Shown piece by piece: positions 49,293 to 58,770 of a stretch of 64,000 nt of DNA; position 1 is the stretch's first letter, and every line of letters begins with the position of its first letter. Location of the stretch: the NCBI RefSeq assembly GCF_008932245.1, contig NZ_CP034910.1, positions 1,488,001 to 1,552,000 of the forward strand. The letters are read 5' to 3'. Origin of the DNA: Sinorhizobium alkalisoli (lineage in GTDB: Bacteria; Pseudomonadota; Alphaproteobacteria; Rhizobiales; Rhizobiaceae). The position numbers were made by a program, and so were the translations under genes. Under the pieces are notes generated by a model, which searched no databases, was not told the origin of the DNA, and worked only from the letters and a program-made list of their open reading frames with translations.

Positions 49293-50104
49293 GATGCCGT
49301 CGCGACTACGTTGCGCCTGTTCTTTTCGGCGGTGACCTTCGCGTTCCAGGGCATGTCGCCCTTTTCGACCATGTCTTCGAGCGACTGCCAGTCGCGCAGC
49401 GTGTCCATTGAGCGCCAGAAACCCTCGTGCTTGTACGCCATCAGCATGTTGTCTGCGATCAGGCGCGCGAAGGGTTCGAGCACGAGTTCCTCCCCCTCGC
49501 GCATATAGTCGAAGATTTCGGGGCGGAACACGAAATAGCCGCCGTTGATCCAGATCTCCGACGTGTCCGTCGTGCGAAACTCGCGGACGCGGCCATCCTC
49601 GGCGATGTCGGCAAGGTGATAGGTCAGCGGCGCGCGCACCGCGAGGAAGCAGCCGATCTTGCCGCTGGCTTCGAACTTGGCGATGACGTCCTCAAGGTCG
49701 ACGTCAGTCAGCCCGTCGCTGTAATTCGCCAGGAACATCTTCTCGTGCCTGACGTGATCCCTCGCGGCCCAGAGGCGCTCGCCGATGTTTCGCCAGATGC
49801 CCGTGTCAAGCAGCGTCACGCGCCAGTCCTTGTCGGCCTCATTGAGCAGTTGGACGTCCCTGCCGCCGCCGGACACGACGCAGTCGGCGAATGTCTGCGG
49901 ACGGGTGTTCAGGAAGAACTCCTTGATGACGTTCGCCTTATACCCCAGACACAAGACGAAATCGTCGTGCCCGTAATCGCTGTACCACTGCATGACGTGC
50001 CGCAGGATAGGCTGATGGCCGAGCGGGATCATCGGCTTTGGAATGCTTTCGGAATAATCGCGGATTCGGGTTCCGCGCCCGCCACAGAAAAGAACGACCT
50101 TCAT
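49289..50104 (-). CDS. Sugar-1-phosphate nucleotidyltransferase, glucose-1-phosphate cytidylyltransferase-like
   Basis: A 271-residue NTP transferase with the signature GGRGTRIRDYSESIPKP, then PILRHVMQWYSDYGHDDFVL and CLGYKANVIKEFFLN, closest in pattern to RfbF-type glucose-1-phosphate cytidylyltransferases, with SDGLTDVDL for the catalytic metal site. It would make an NDP-sugar for the cluster. The ATG at 50104 overlaps the methyltransferase stop by 4 nt; the frame extends further upstream but without similarity. Confidence 0.85.
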   Translation of the reverse strand: MKVVLFCGGRGTRIRDYSESIPKPMIPLGHQPILRHVMQWYSDYGHDDFVLCLGYKANVIKEFFLNTRPQTFADCVVSGGGRDVQLLNEADKDWRVTLLDTGIWRNIGERLWAARDHVRHEKMFLANYSDGLTDVDLEDVIAKFEASGKIGCFLAVRAPLTYHLADIAEDGRVREFRTTDTSEIWINGGYFVFRPEIFDYMREGEELVLEPFARLIADNMLMAYKHEGFWRSMDTLRDWQSLEDMVEKGDMPWNAKVTAEKNRRNVVATAS

Positions 50105-51396
50105 TTCCGCAACTCCGTTGGATCGATGACTGTCACGAAGGGAATCGGCACCACGAATTTCGCGCCCCAGGCGGCGACATGGTGCATCTGCTGGATGATC
50201 TCGTCCTTCAAATTCCACGGAAGGATGAGTATGTAGTCGGGCTTGGCCTGGTCGATCGCTTCGACGGGCTTGATCGGGATGTGCATGCCCGGCGTGAAGC
50301 GGCCGTGCTTGTAGGGGTTCCGGTCGACGGTAAACTCGAGGAAGTCGCGGCCGATCGCGCAGTAATTGAGGAGCGTGTTGCCCTTGCCCGGCGCGCCATA
50401 GCCGCAGATTTTCTTGCCTTCGTTCTTGGCTGCGATCAGGAACGCAAGGAGATCACGTTTCGCGCGCTGTGCCTTGTGGCCGAACGACTCGTAGGTCGAC
50501 ATCTCCGTCAGACCCTGCCGCCTTTCGCGGTCGAGAAGTTCCGTCACGCTGTCTTTGCTAGCCCGGCTTCCGCCCTCGTGGGCGAGATAGACGCGGAGAG
50601 ACCCCCCATGGGTGGGCAGTTCCTCGACGTCGATCACCCGCAACCCGTGGCGGGTGGCCATGAAGTCAATGGTCAGCAGCGAAAAGTACGAGAAGTGCTC
50701 GTGGTAGATCGTGTCGAACTGGTTCTCGGCCATCAGCCGCTCGACATGCGGGAATTCAAGGGTGATGATGCCTTCCGGCTTGAGCAGGATCTTCATGCCC
50801 GCGACGAAGTCGTTGAGGTCGGGAACCTGCGCCAGGACGTTGTTGCCGATGATGAGGTCGGCATCCAGCCCCTCGGCTATCATCTGCTTCGCCAGCCGGA
50901 CGCCGAAAAAGTCGACGCGGGTCCTCACGCCCTTTTCTTCGGCGGCGCGGGCCACGTTGGCGGCAGGTTCTATTCCGAGCACCGGAACGCCGAGCGGCAG
51001 GAAGTGCTGCAGCAGGTAGCCGTCATTGCTGGCCAGTTCAACGGCCAGGCTCTCGGAACCAAGGCCAAGGCGCTTCGTGATTGCCTCGCAATAGGCCTTG
51101 GCGTGGGCGACCCAGCTCGTCGAGAAGGAGGAGAAATACGCGTATTCGCTGAAGATGGACTCGGCGCTCATGTACTCCTTTAGCTGCACCAGATAGCAGG
51201 TCTCGCAGACCAGGACGTTGAGCGGATAGTAAGGTTCCATCTGGTCGAGCTCGTCGGCCTGCAGGTAACTCTCGCACGGAGGCGACATCCCAAGGTCTAC
51301 GAGGGTGTGGCGCAAGCGCGAGCCGCAAAGCCTGCAGCCGACATCCCGGCGTGCGGTGTGGTGGTCGCCAGCGATTTCGACAGTCTGAATGTTCAT
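50101..51396 (-). CDS. NDP-sugar C-methyltransferase (TylC3-like)
   Basis: A 431-residue methyltransferase with an N-terminal zinc-binding four-cysteine site (C21-x2-C24 and C64-x2-C67), a central SAM-binding fold (AVELASNDGYLLQHFLPLG), the catalytic-type FDTIYHEHFSYFSLLTID and a C-terminal domain with KICGYGAPGKGNTLLNYCAI. These features match 3-C-methyltransferases that build branched deoxysugars. It is the first gene of the coupled trio. The start has a moderate ribosome site. Confidence 0.88.
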   Translation of the reverse strand: MNIQTVEIAGDHHTARRDVGCRLCGSRLRHTLVDLGMSPPCESYLQADELDQMEPYYPLNVLVCETCYLVQLKEYMSAESIFSEYAYFSSFSTSWVAHAKAYCEAITKRLGLGSESLAVELASNDGYLLQHFLPLGVPVLGIEPAANVARAAEEKGVRTRVDFFGVRLAKQMIAEGLDADLIIGNNVLAQVPDLNDFVAGMKILLKPEGIITLEFPHVERLMAENQFDTIYHEHFSYFSLLTIDFMATRHGLRVIDVEELPTHGGSLRVYLAHEGGSRASKDSVTELLDRERRQGLTEMSTYESFGHKAQRAKRDLLAFLIAAKNEGKKICGYGAPGKGNTLLNYCAIGRDFLEFTVDRNPYKHGRFTPGMHIPIKPVEAIDQAKPDYILILPWNLKDEIIQQMHHVAAWGAKFVVPIPFVTVIDPTELRK

Positions 51397-51714
51397 ACCG
51401 GGTCCCCGCTGGACGCGGTGGCTGGCGCTGAACCTGCCTGCCGCGCCTCGAAAAGAGAGCGTCTTTTTCGACAGAGGCAGGTTAGGACGTCGGCGACCCG
51501 GATTCGATTTCCCAATCCGGTACGCACCTTAATTCCTATAGTGAAACGGGCGCGGGCGATGGCCACTCCAAAACCGCCGAACGGGGACTGCGTGCGCGCG
51601 GCATACCGCTATAGGAGAAGCCAGCCTAAGGCCTAGGTAGCTCTTCCTGTTCCGGCTGATGTTGCCCGACAATCGGCCCCCGGTGCTTACCCAGCCACCA
51701 GCATTGAGGGAGAG

Positions 51715-52254
51715 ATGCAGTTTACCGAAACGGAATTGAAGGGTGTCTGGCTGATCGAGCCGACACCCGTGATTGACGACCGCGGCTCCTTCACGCGCGT
51801 CTTCTGCGAAAAGGAAATGGCAGAGTGCGGGCTTGCGACTCGCTTTGTCCAGCATAGCAGGTCGCATTCGGTCAGGAAGGGAACCCTGCGGGGACTGCAT
51901 TTCCAACAGGAACCGTATACAGAGGTGAAGCTCGTTTCCTGCGCCCGCGGTGCAATCTTTGATGTCGTGGTAGACCTTCGCCCCGACTCGCCGACCCGTA
52001 ATCGCTGGCTGGGCTTCGAGCTCACGCCCGAGAACATGAAGCAGGTCTACATCCCCACAGGCTTCGCCCACGGATTTCAGACGCTGACCCACGACGCCGA
52101 GGTCTCGTATCTCATTTCGCAGTTCTACACACCCCACGCGGCGACGGGCGTGCGCTTCAACGACCCGGTCTTTTCGATAAACTGGCCACTGATGCCGACC
52201 GCGATGTCGGAAAGGGACAGGACGTGGCCTCTGCTCAAGAAGCTGGTCAACTAG
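51715..52254 (+). CDS. rfbC: dTDP-4-dehydrorhamnose 3,5-epimerase (RmlC-like)
   Basis: A 179-residue cupin of the RmlC family: VWLIEPTPVIDDRGSFTRVF, the catalytic histidine in LRGLHFQQEP, VYIPTGFAHGFQTLTHDAEV, and VSYLISQFYTPH with the active-site tyrosine. It inverts C3/C5 of 4-keto-6-deoxy nucleotide sugars. GGGAGAG precedes the ATG. It stands divergent from the C-methyltransferase operon. No RmlA, B or D is seen in the window, so the dehydratase must be elsewhere. Confidence 0.9.
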   Translation: MQFTETELKGVWLIEPTPVIDDRGSFTRVFCEKEMAECGLATRFVQHSRSHSVRKGTLRGLHFQQEPYTEVKLVSCARGAIFDVVVDLRPDSPTRNRWLGFELTPENMKQVYIPTGFAHGFQTLTHDAEVSYLISQFYTPHAATGVRFNDPVFSINWPLMPTAMSERDRTWPLLKKLVN

Positions 52255-52391
52255 GGTCAGGACCCATTTAAAGTCCATCGCCCCGAAGGGGAAGTGGTTC
52301 CTGGGATTGGCTTCGAGCTGCTGAGCGGGGTCCACGGGAAAACCGCCGCAAGTCAGTCGATCGCGGACGTCAGATTCCGGCCTGGTGCAGG

Positions 52392-53813
52392 TCAGGCATT
52401 TGCCGCGCTGAGACCGTTCTGGTCACAGGCTTGGGCCGGGATTTCCGGCGATCGTAGTGATGATTCAGCTTGTTCGTCGCGTTTGTTGTATCGGCGGAAA
52501 ACGACCTGCGAGGGGCGGCCGACCAATAGGCGGTCAGTTCCCGATTCAAGCGCATGCGCATACACAGCCAGGGCGCCGTCGACGGCCTCGATCGTCTGTG
52601 AGACAGCCTCGTCATCGTGGGTATAACTGACCACAAGCGACGGCATCAGCACTCCGCGCCTGATCGTCTCCTGCATGAACAGAGTCCTGTATGCCTGTGA
52701 CGGATCGCCGTTGCGGTCGAGGGTGGCGAATGCCAGGCAGCTGGGCCGGCCGACTACCTTGAAGTGCGCGTCCACCCCATGCCGCTTGGCGGCTTCTCCG
52801 ATGCCTTCCCTGAGTTTCTCCCCCTGACGGTGAAGATGACCGATCACGGGCTCGTCGCGATATACCCGCATGGTGGCGATCGCCGCGGCGAGCGCATGGG
52901 TCTCCGCGCCATGGGTGGTCGACAGGAGGAACACCCTCGGGCGGTCGCTGTATTCCAGTCCTCCGAGACGCATGTATTCGCGTTTTCCGGCGAGCGCGGA
53001 TACGGAGAACCCGTTGCCCAACGCCTTGCCGAAGGTCGTCAGGTCCGGCTTGATGCCGTAGAGTTTCTGCGCGCCGCCAATGTGCCACCGGAACCCGGTG
53101 ATCATCTCGTCGAGAATGAGCAGCGCGCCGTTTTGCCTGCAGAGGCGCTGGACGTCGTGCAGGAAACCGTCACGGGGGTCGTCGCCGCGCGACGGCTCCA
53201 GGATGAGGGCGGCCAGATTGCCCGGGTGCCTGTCGAACAATTCCTTCACACTGGCGATATCGTTATACCGGAAGGTCACGGTCAGTTTCCGGACGGCCTC
53301 GGGGATGCCCGAGTTCATCGGCGTGGTCCCGATGAACCAGTCGTCGGTGGAGAAGAATGGATGGTCGGCGCAACAGGCGACGAGATCGCGCCCGGTGTAG
53401 GCTCGGGCGAGCCTGACGGCCCCCGAAGTCGCATCCGAGCCGTCCTTGCAGAACTTCACCATCTCCGCATCGATGACTTCCAGGAAGGCCTCGGCGCACT
53501 CGACTTCGATCTTGGCCGGCCGGGTGAAATTGGAGCCGCCGCCGAGGACGGACTCGACCGCCCGGACCACTGCCGGGTAGGCGTGGCCAAGTCCGACGGC
53601 ACGATTGCCCATGCCGAATTCGATGTATCTGTTTCCGTCGACGTCCCAGACATGGCACCCCGAACCGCGCTCGATGAATCCCGGCGCGAGGACGGGATAC
53701 TGGTCCTCACCTTTCGCGTAGGTGTGGCAGCCGCCTGGAATCAATTCTCGGGCTCGTTGCTGCAGGAGGACGGATTTCTGGAATCGAATGCTTTGCTCGG
53801 ACATCCTGGCCAC
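52392..53813 (-). CDS. Class III aminotransferase, glutamate-1-semialdehyde aminomutase-like
   Basis: A 473-residue PLP enzyme: ARELIPGGCHTYAKG, HVWDVDGNRYIEFGMGNRAV, KFCKDGSDATSGAVRLARAY, LILDEMITGFRWHIGGAQ and the PLP lysine in TTFGKALGNGFSVSALAG. It resembles HemL-like aminotransferases of sugar clusters rather than housekeeping HemL, because of the long extra C-terminal segment. It may put the amino group on the nucleotide sugar. The last about 40 residues are unconserved. Confidence 0.85.
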   Translation of the reverse strand: MARMSEQSIRFQKSVLLQQRARELIPGGCHTYAKGEDQYPVLAPGFIERGSGCHVWDVDGNRYIEFGMGNRAVGLGHAYPAVVRAVESVLGGGSNFTRPAKIEVECAEAFLEVIDAEMVKFCKDGSDATSGAVRLARAYTGRDLVACCADHPFFSTDDWFIGTTPMNSGIPEAVRKLTVTFRYNDIASVKELFDRHPGNLAALILEPSRGDDPRDGFLHDVQRLCRQNGALLILDEMITGFRWHIGGAQKLYGIKPDLTTFGKALGNGFSVSALAGKREYMRLGGLEYSDRPRVFLLSTTHGAETHALAAAIATMRVYRDEPVIGHLHRQGEKLREGIGEAAKRHGVDAHFKVVGRPSCLAFATLDRNGDPSQAYRTLFMQETIRRGVLMPSLVVSYTHDDEAVSQTIEAVDGALAVYAHALESGTDRLLVGRPSQVVFRRYNKRDEQAESSLRSPEIPAQACDQNGLSAANA

Positions 53814-54284
53814 TCCAATTGTTGAGCAAGTCTACAGGCGCGGTCACGGATTTTCGCGTTCTCCAGAAGGTTATCGGTTAGCACTTATAGGGGATGCGCG
53901 GCAACGGACCGTCTCCGGATTGATGGCTTTGCTTTCCGGCCGCGGTGGCAGTTCCCTGTCGTCGGGGAGGAGATCAGTCGTCGAAACGGAGAGACGCTGG
54001 CGATGCAACGGGCGCTTTGCCGATATCCCGGGGAGCGGAGACCGGACGCTTGCTCGAGCCGATGGCGCGGCCGGGCCGGATGGCGACTTACCATGGAGGT
54101 TAGTGCGGGCCGCTCTGTTGACAAAGTTCTGTTCCGTCTCCCCACGGACGCTTTGCTGAGACTCCTGCCGCTGGCCTTTGACCGCTCGTGAAGTGGCGAG
54201 AATGCCCGAAATCCTGCTGCTCCGGCGGTGTGTTGATATCTCCGTTAATCTCGGACAAGCCGGCCTTCATTATGCGGTGAATCG
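53814..54284. other. Intergenic stretch without recognisable gene
   Basis: About 470 bases without a convincing reading frame or stress-promoter match on either strand. The composition is patchy, which fits decayed sequence next to inserted genes. Confidence 0.4.
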
Positions 54285-54872
54285 TCAATTGCCTGTGTTG
54301 TTAGAGGTGTCGTGTTCAATCACCAATCGGCCCCGGAGTTGGTCGATAGCACGTTGAAAAACGGCCGGATCGTCCATTGCCCGAGAAAGTACAATTGCTC
54401 CTTGAATAGCAAGAACGGCCTCTTCCGCGAGGATGCGCGATTGGTCGCTGCCGCGGCCCTGCCGAATAAGTGCTGACTGCAATGCGTCTACCCAGGCTAC
54501 GAAATACGCCCGGATGGCTTGTGCGAACAGGTCGCGTGTATTGGCGACTGCCAGAGCCCCAACGAGGCAGACGCGCCTGCCGGACCTGAAATATTGATCC
54601 GTCGAGTCGAGCATTGCGCCAATGGCGCTGTTAACATCGGTCGCGTCACGCAACGGGGAATAAACCGCATCCTCAAACCATTGGCCGATTTCGTCGAGAA
54701 CAGCCCGCACCATCTCTTCCTTTCCGTTCGGGAAGAAGTGGTAGAGGCTGCCCTTGCCGAGACCGGTAGCCTTGCCGATCAAGGCAAGGCTTGCGCCTTC
54801 ATAGCCATGTTCGCGGAAAACTTCGGCCAACGGGGCTATAGCGTCGGCTCTTTCAGCGACCATGCGGGCCAT
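54285..54872 (-). CDS. TetR family transcriptional regulator
   Basis: A 195-residue TetR-type repressor: DNA-binding helix-turn-helix ASLALIGKATGLGKGSLYHF then FPNGKEEMV, and a helical effector domain (CLVGALAVANTRDLFAQAI) of the AcrR/QacR-like group. Its ATG at 54872 lies 2 nt after the stop of the DUF1348 gene, so it forms an operon with it and probably represses both through the double palindrome at 55369-55399. The effector is unknown. Confidence 0.88.
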   Translation of the reverse strand: MARMVAERADAIAPLAEVFREHGYEGASLALIGKATGLGKGSLYHFFPNGKEEMVRAVLDEIGQWFEDAVYSPLRDATDVNSAIGAMLDSTDQYFRSGRRVCLVGALAVANTRDLFAQAIRAYFVAWVDALQSALIRQGRGSDQSRILAEEAVLAIQGAIVLSRAMDDPAVFQRAIDQLRGRLVIEHDTSNNTGN

Positions 54873-54874
54873 GA

Positions 54875-55339
54875 TTAGAGGCCCAGATCGCTGAGGCTAG
54901 GATGATCATCCGGCCGACGGCCGAGAGGCCAGTGGAACAAGCGATCGCTTTCAGCAATCGGCATTTCATTGATGCTCGCGTGCCTGTGCGCCATCAGACC
55001 GTCCTCTGCGAATTCCCAGTTCTCATTACCATAGGCGCGGTACCAGTGGCCGCCGTCGTCGCGATATTCATATGCGTAACGTACCGCGATGCGATTACCG
55101 GTGAAAGCCCAAAGCTCCTTGATGAGGCGATACTCGTGCTCCTTGTTCCATTTACGTGTCAGAAATGCCTGGGCTTCTTCGCGATTGCTCGCGAATTCGA
55201 CGCGGTTCCGCCAGCGGGTGTCGAGCGTATAGGCCAGAGCGACCCTGGCGGCATCGCGGGTATTCCAGCCGTCTTCGGCCAACCGGACCTTTTCGATGGC
55301 GGTTTCGCGGGTGAAAGGTGGAAGCGGGGGACGTGACAT
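54875..55339 (-). CDS. DUF1348 (SnoaL-like/NTF2-fold) protein
   Basis: A 154-residue protein starting [20 protein letters not shown], with [40 protein letters not shown] and the end [13 protein letters not shown]. It matches the DUF1348 family with an NTF2-like fold. The function is unknown; these are often partners of TetR-type regulators. The ATG at 55339 follows AAGGAA. It is the first gene of the TetR operon. Confidence 0.85.
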   Translation of the reverse strand: MSRPPLPPFTRETAIEKVRLAEDGWNTRDAARVALAYTLDTRWRNRVEFASNREEAQAFLTRKWNKEHEYRLIKELWAFTGNRIAVRYAYEYRDDGGHWYRAYGNENWEFAEDGLMAHRHASINEMPIAESDRLFHWPLGRRPDDHPSLSDLGL

Positions 55340-55368
55340 CTTCAGTTCCTTGTTTTGTTGAGAGTTTG

Positions 55369-55399
55369 TACCGTTTGGTAATGACTTTACCGATTGGTA
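55369..55399. promoter_or_regulatory. Tandem palindromic operator for the TetR/DUF1348 operon
   Basis: TACCGTTTGGTA (55369-55380) and TACCGATTGGTA (55388-55399) are two copies of a TACC-N4-GGTA palindrome, 19 nt apart centre to centre, lying 30-60 nt upstream of the DUF1348 ATG. Such paired sites are usual for TetR-type autoregulation. Confidence 0.75.
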
Positions 55400-55710
55400 C
55401 ACTCACGCTTAATTATATCGTTGTCAAGTGGCATTTCCGTCTGGTTGCTTGAGATCGATTTGAAGCGGCGCCTGGTAGCCTCGTTGGCGGTGGCTGCGGA
55501 CCAGGCCTGAGCGTTCGCACTCTGGTGCCATCGCTTGGGAGGCAGTACGCGTCAGCGTATTGTCTTCAAGATGGAGTTAATGTGGCTTAGGTACCGTGAC
55601 CAAGTGGATTGAACTAACCCGCTGACGCGGGAGAGGTCGGGTTTGGATGCGCGGTCTCCTGATGGGATGTTGGGGTGTTGAGAACCAACCCTTGACCTGG
55701 AGACCGACCG
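55400..55710. other. Probable left flank of the IS91-like element
   Basis: About 310 bases without a gene. Near the right end a hairpin CCCGC-TGAC-GCGGG (55618-55631) and the repeated GAGA/GACC motifs before the integrase start may belong to the element terminus. The exact border cannot be set without a related copy. Confidence 0.35.
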
Positions 55711-56641
55711 ATGACCGACGCCCCAGCAGCGGTGAACCCGCTGCGCCGCCGCATGATCGACGACATGACGCTCCGCAACCTGTCGCCGGCCACACCACGA
55801 TCCTACCTGCATGCCGTGACAAAGTTCAGCCGTTATTTCGGCCGCTCGCCGGATCGGCTGGGGCTGGAGGATGTGCGCGCTTTCCAGGTGTACCTGGTGT
55901 CGCAGGGCATCTCCTGGCCAGCACTCAACCAGACGGTTTGCGCGCTGCGGTTCTTTTACGGCGTGACGCTGGACCGGGCGGAGATACCCGAGCGGATTGC
56001 CTATGCGCGCACGCCGCGCAAGCTGCCGGCGATCTTGAGCGCCGACGAGGTCGTGCGGTTTCTCGAAGCGGTGCCGTCGCTGAAGGCGCGCACGGCGCTG
56101 ACAGCCGCCTATGCCGCCGGACTGCGCGCCTCGGAGGCGGTGAGCCTGAAGATCGCCGACATCGACAGTCAGCGCATGGTGATCCAGGTCCGTCACGGCA
56201 AGGGCGCCAAGGATCGCACGGTGATGCTGTCGCCGCAGCTGCTTGGCATCCTGCGCACCTATTGGCGGCTGGCACGCCCGAGGAACTGGCTATCCCGGAC
56301 GGGGCGACAAGCCGATCGATGTGCAGGTGCTTTATGCCGCCTGCCGTTCGGCGACCAAGGCGACAGGATTGACCAAGCGGGTCAGCGTGCACACGCTGCG
56401 GCACAGCTTTGCCACCCATTTGCTCGAGAGCGGCGTCGATATCCGCATCATCCAGGTGCTGCTCGGACACACCCACCTGTCGACGACGGCGCGCTACACG
56501 CAGGTGGCGACAACGACGATCGCCCGTGCCGCCGGCCTGAGATCACGCCATGCGGCCGGCGCTGGAGGTGGCGGACATCTTCCGCCGCCATTGCCCCAAA
56601 TGCCAGGGTGCCACGCGCGATCGCTGGCTTACCGACCGTGA
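55711..56641 (+). pseudogene. Tyrosine recombinase (IS91-associated integrase), frameshifted
   Basis: The first frame encodes an N-terminal SAM-like domain (MTDAPAAVNPLRRRMIDDMT, ATPRSYLHAVTKFSRYF) and the start of the catalytic domain (LTAAYAAGLRASEAVSLKIA with Arg). At about 56290, near NWLSRTG, two bases seem lost; the remaining catalytic residues continue in another frame: [20 protein letters not shown] and [20 protein letters not shown] with the nucleophilic Tyr. Only suppression of the frameshift would give a functional enzyme. Confidence 0.75.
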
Positions 56642-57560
56642 GGCCGATCTGTTGCCGGTACCGTACTTCCATGTCGTGTTCACCGTACCGGCCGAGATCG
56701 CCGCGATCGCCTATCAGAACAAGCGGCAGCTCTATGCGATCCTGTTCGAGGCGGCCGCCGAGACGCTCAAGACCATTGCCGCCGATCCCCGGCATCTCGG
56801 CGGCGAACTCGGCTTCCTCGCCATCCTCCACACCGGGGGGCAGACGCTGACCCATCACCCGCATCTCCACTGCCTCGTCCCCGGCGGCGTGCTGGCCGCC
56901 GATGGCGGACGCTGGATCGCCTGTCGCCGGCGCCGTTTCTTCCTGCCGGTCCGGGTGCTCTCCCGGCTGTTCCGCCGCCTGTTCCTCGAGCGCTTGCTGG
57001 CGGCGCAGGCGGCCGGAGGCCTGCGTTTCTTCGGCGTCCTTGAACCGCTTGGCGACGGCAATGCCATGGCCCGGGCGCTGCGTCCGCTGCGCAAAAAGCG
57101 CTGGGTCGTTTATGCCAAGCCGCCGTTCGGATCGCCCGAACGGGTGCTCGCCTATCTCGGCCGCTACACCCATCGCGTTGCCATCGCCAACAGCCGCCTC
57201 GTCAGCGCCGACGACACGGGCGTGACCTTCCGCTGGCGCGACTACCGCCACGGCAACGCACCGCGCTCGATGACGCTGGCGCCGCACGAGTTCATCCGCC
57301 GTTTCCTGCTCCACTGTCTGCCCGATGGCTTCCACCGCATCCGCCACTACGGCTTCCTCGCCAACGGCATCCGCCGCGCCCGCCTCGCCGTCATCAGGCG
57401 GTTGCTGGCCAATGCCCCGCCGCAACGCCGCCGGGCCGAAGGCAGTCAGTCCGGGCACCAGCGCGCCCGCTTCGATCCGACCGTCTGTCCCTGCTGCGGC
57501 GGCATCCTGCGCATCACCGCCAGGCTGCCGCGGGCGCGGGCATGGCCCGACACGTCATGA
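56550..57560 (+). CDS. IS91-family Y2 transposase, N-terminal zinc domain shortened
   Basis: A 336-residue transposase of the HUH/Y2 class: [36 protein letters not shown] (HUH-type histidines), [16 protein letters not shown] and [11 protein letters not shown]. The start [12 protein letters not shown] runs directly into RHCPKCQG, so about 40 residues that normally hold the first zinc cysteines of this family are missing. It ends with CPCCGGIL and a basic tail. It is probably inactive, but the catalytic part is open. Confidence 0.75.
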   Translation: MRPALEVADIFRRHCPKCQGATRDRWLTDREADLLPVPYFHVVFTVPAEIAAIAYQNKRQLYAILFEAAAETLKTIAADPRHLGGELGFLAILHTGGQTLTHHPHLHCLVPGGVLAADGGRWIACRRRRFFLPVRVLSRLFRRLFLERLLAAQAAGGLRFFGVLEPLGDGNAMARALRPLRKKRWVVYAKPPFGSPERVLAYLGRYTHRVAIANSRLVSADDTGVTFRWRDYRHGNAPRSMTLAPHEFIRRFLLHCLPDGFHRIRHYGFLANGIRRARLAVIRRLLANAPPQRRRAEGSQSGHQRARFDPTVCPCCGGILRITARLPRARAWPDTS

Positions 57561-57962
57561 GTGCCTGCCGCCGCGCCCATTGGTCCCGACAGCCTTGCCG
57601 TATCGGCCCAGGTCGGTGCGATGCGGATCTGTGCCCCCTGCGTCATCCCGCTGCGGTTCTGGTGCTGCCAAAGCCGCGCTCAAGACCCCAGTGTTCCCCA
57701 CAACACCAGCGCCGGACGCCGCCGCACCGGGCCATTGCCCCCGCCGCAGCGGCGCGCGCCATCAATATCGGCGCGCCAAGATCAAACGCCGCAGCACTAA
57801 ATCCATAGCGCCGTGCCAGCGTCAGCGGGCCAGTTCAATCCGGCTTCAATGAGGTCGCGCCTGGCGTCAGTTCGCCAGCCCATCCCTGCGCGACCTCACA
57901 GAACCCTCCAGATTCCCAAATCAGCGGAAGCCTGATTCAAAACTGCCTTTTAGGAGGCGGTT

Positions 57963-58648
57963 TTGGCTCGTGGCGACCTGACTGATATGGAGTGGCGGAT
58001 CATCGAGGGGCTGTTGCCAACCGAACGCGGGAGGAAGTCTCGGCCCTCGCACGATAATCGGCAATATCTGAACGGTATGCTGCATGTTCTTAGGGTCGGC
58101 TGCCCTTGGCGCGACATGCATGAGCGCTACGGAAAGTGGAATTCGGCAGCACATGATCGACAGCACCACGGTTCGCGGCCACTCGCAGGCTGCGGGCGCT
58201 AAAGGGGGACTCATAAGGAGGCTTTTGGTCGTTCACGCGGCGGCTTTACGACGAAAATCCACGCTCGCGCAGACGGTCTGGGACGTCCTCTCGGCTTTGT
58301 CCTGACCGGTGGCGAGGCCTCGGATTACAATGCCGTTCCTGATCTGCTGGCGATACCGGCCAGCAAACCGACATTGTTTCTTGCCGACAAAGGCTATGAC
58401 GGCGATTTCCTGCGTGAAGAACTCCTGATCCACGGGATCAGGCCGGTCATTCCGCCGAAAGCAAACCGGAAGAACCCGCCTGCTTGCGATTTCCGGGCGA
58501 TCGAAACCGCATCGAACGGATGTTCAACCGCCTCAAACAGTTCCGTCGCGTTGCGACCCGTTACGACAAGACCCGAAAATCCTTCGCCGCATTCCTCGCA
58601 CTCGCCGCCGCCAAGATATGGCTGCCATACTTTGTCAACAGGCCCTAG
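57963..58648 (+). pseudogene. IS5-family (IS1031-like) transposase, internally deleted and frameshifted
   Basis: It starts MARGDLTDMEWRIIEGLLPT then GRKSRPSHDNRQYLNGMLHV and breaks at KWNS. After a deletion it continues in other frames: HMIDSTTVRGHSQAAGAKGG, then GRSRGGFTTKIHARADGLG, then LFLADKGYDGDFLREELLI and, after a second deletion at DFR, RIERMFNRLKQFRRVATRY. The end is a TAG at 58646. All the DDE-class parts are present in pieces, so the element is dead. Confidence 0.8.
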
Positions 58649-58677
58649 TGCGGTGCGGGGCGACGCGCGCAACAGGT

Positions 58678-58735
58678 GCCGCACGTCTTATCAGACGCGC
58701 AAAGGACGCTGTAGTACTTTGAATTGCTGCATGTC
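58678..58735 (-). repeat. Palindromic intergenic repeat, copy B (inverted relative to copy A)
   Basis: The reverse complement of this segment reads GACATGCAGCAATTCAAAGT and continues with CTACAG, CCTTTGCGCGTCTGATAAG and ACGTGCGGC, matching copy A (48484-48557) over about 58 positions with some changes. The two copies face each other at the ends of the 48.5-58.7 kb block. Confidence 0.7.
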
Positions 58736-58770
58736 GAGTTCGATTCAAGGAGATATGCAGTAGGAGAGCA

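Larger units (their letters stand above)
55603..57860 (+). mobile_element. IS91-family-like element with integrase and Y2 transposase, decayed
   Basis: A tyrosine-recombinase frame and an IS91-type transposase lie in tandem on the plus strand, as in rhizobial IS91-related elements. The integrase has a frameshift and the transposase an internal deletion. Borders are approximate. The element sits inside the second sugar cluster, between the TetR operon and the DUF4910 gene. Confidence 0.65.
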
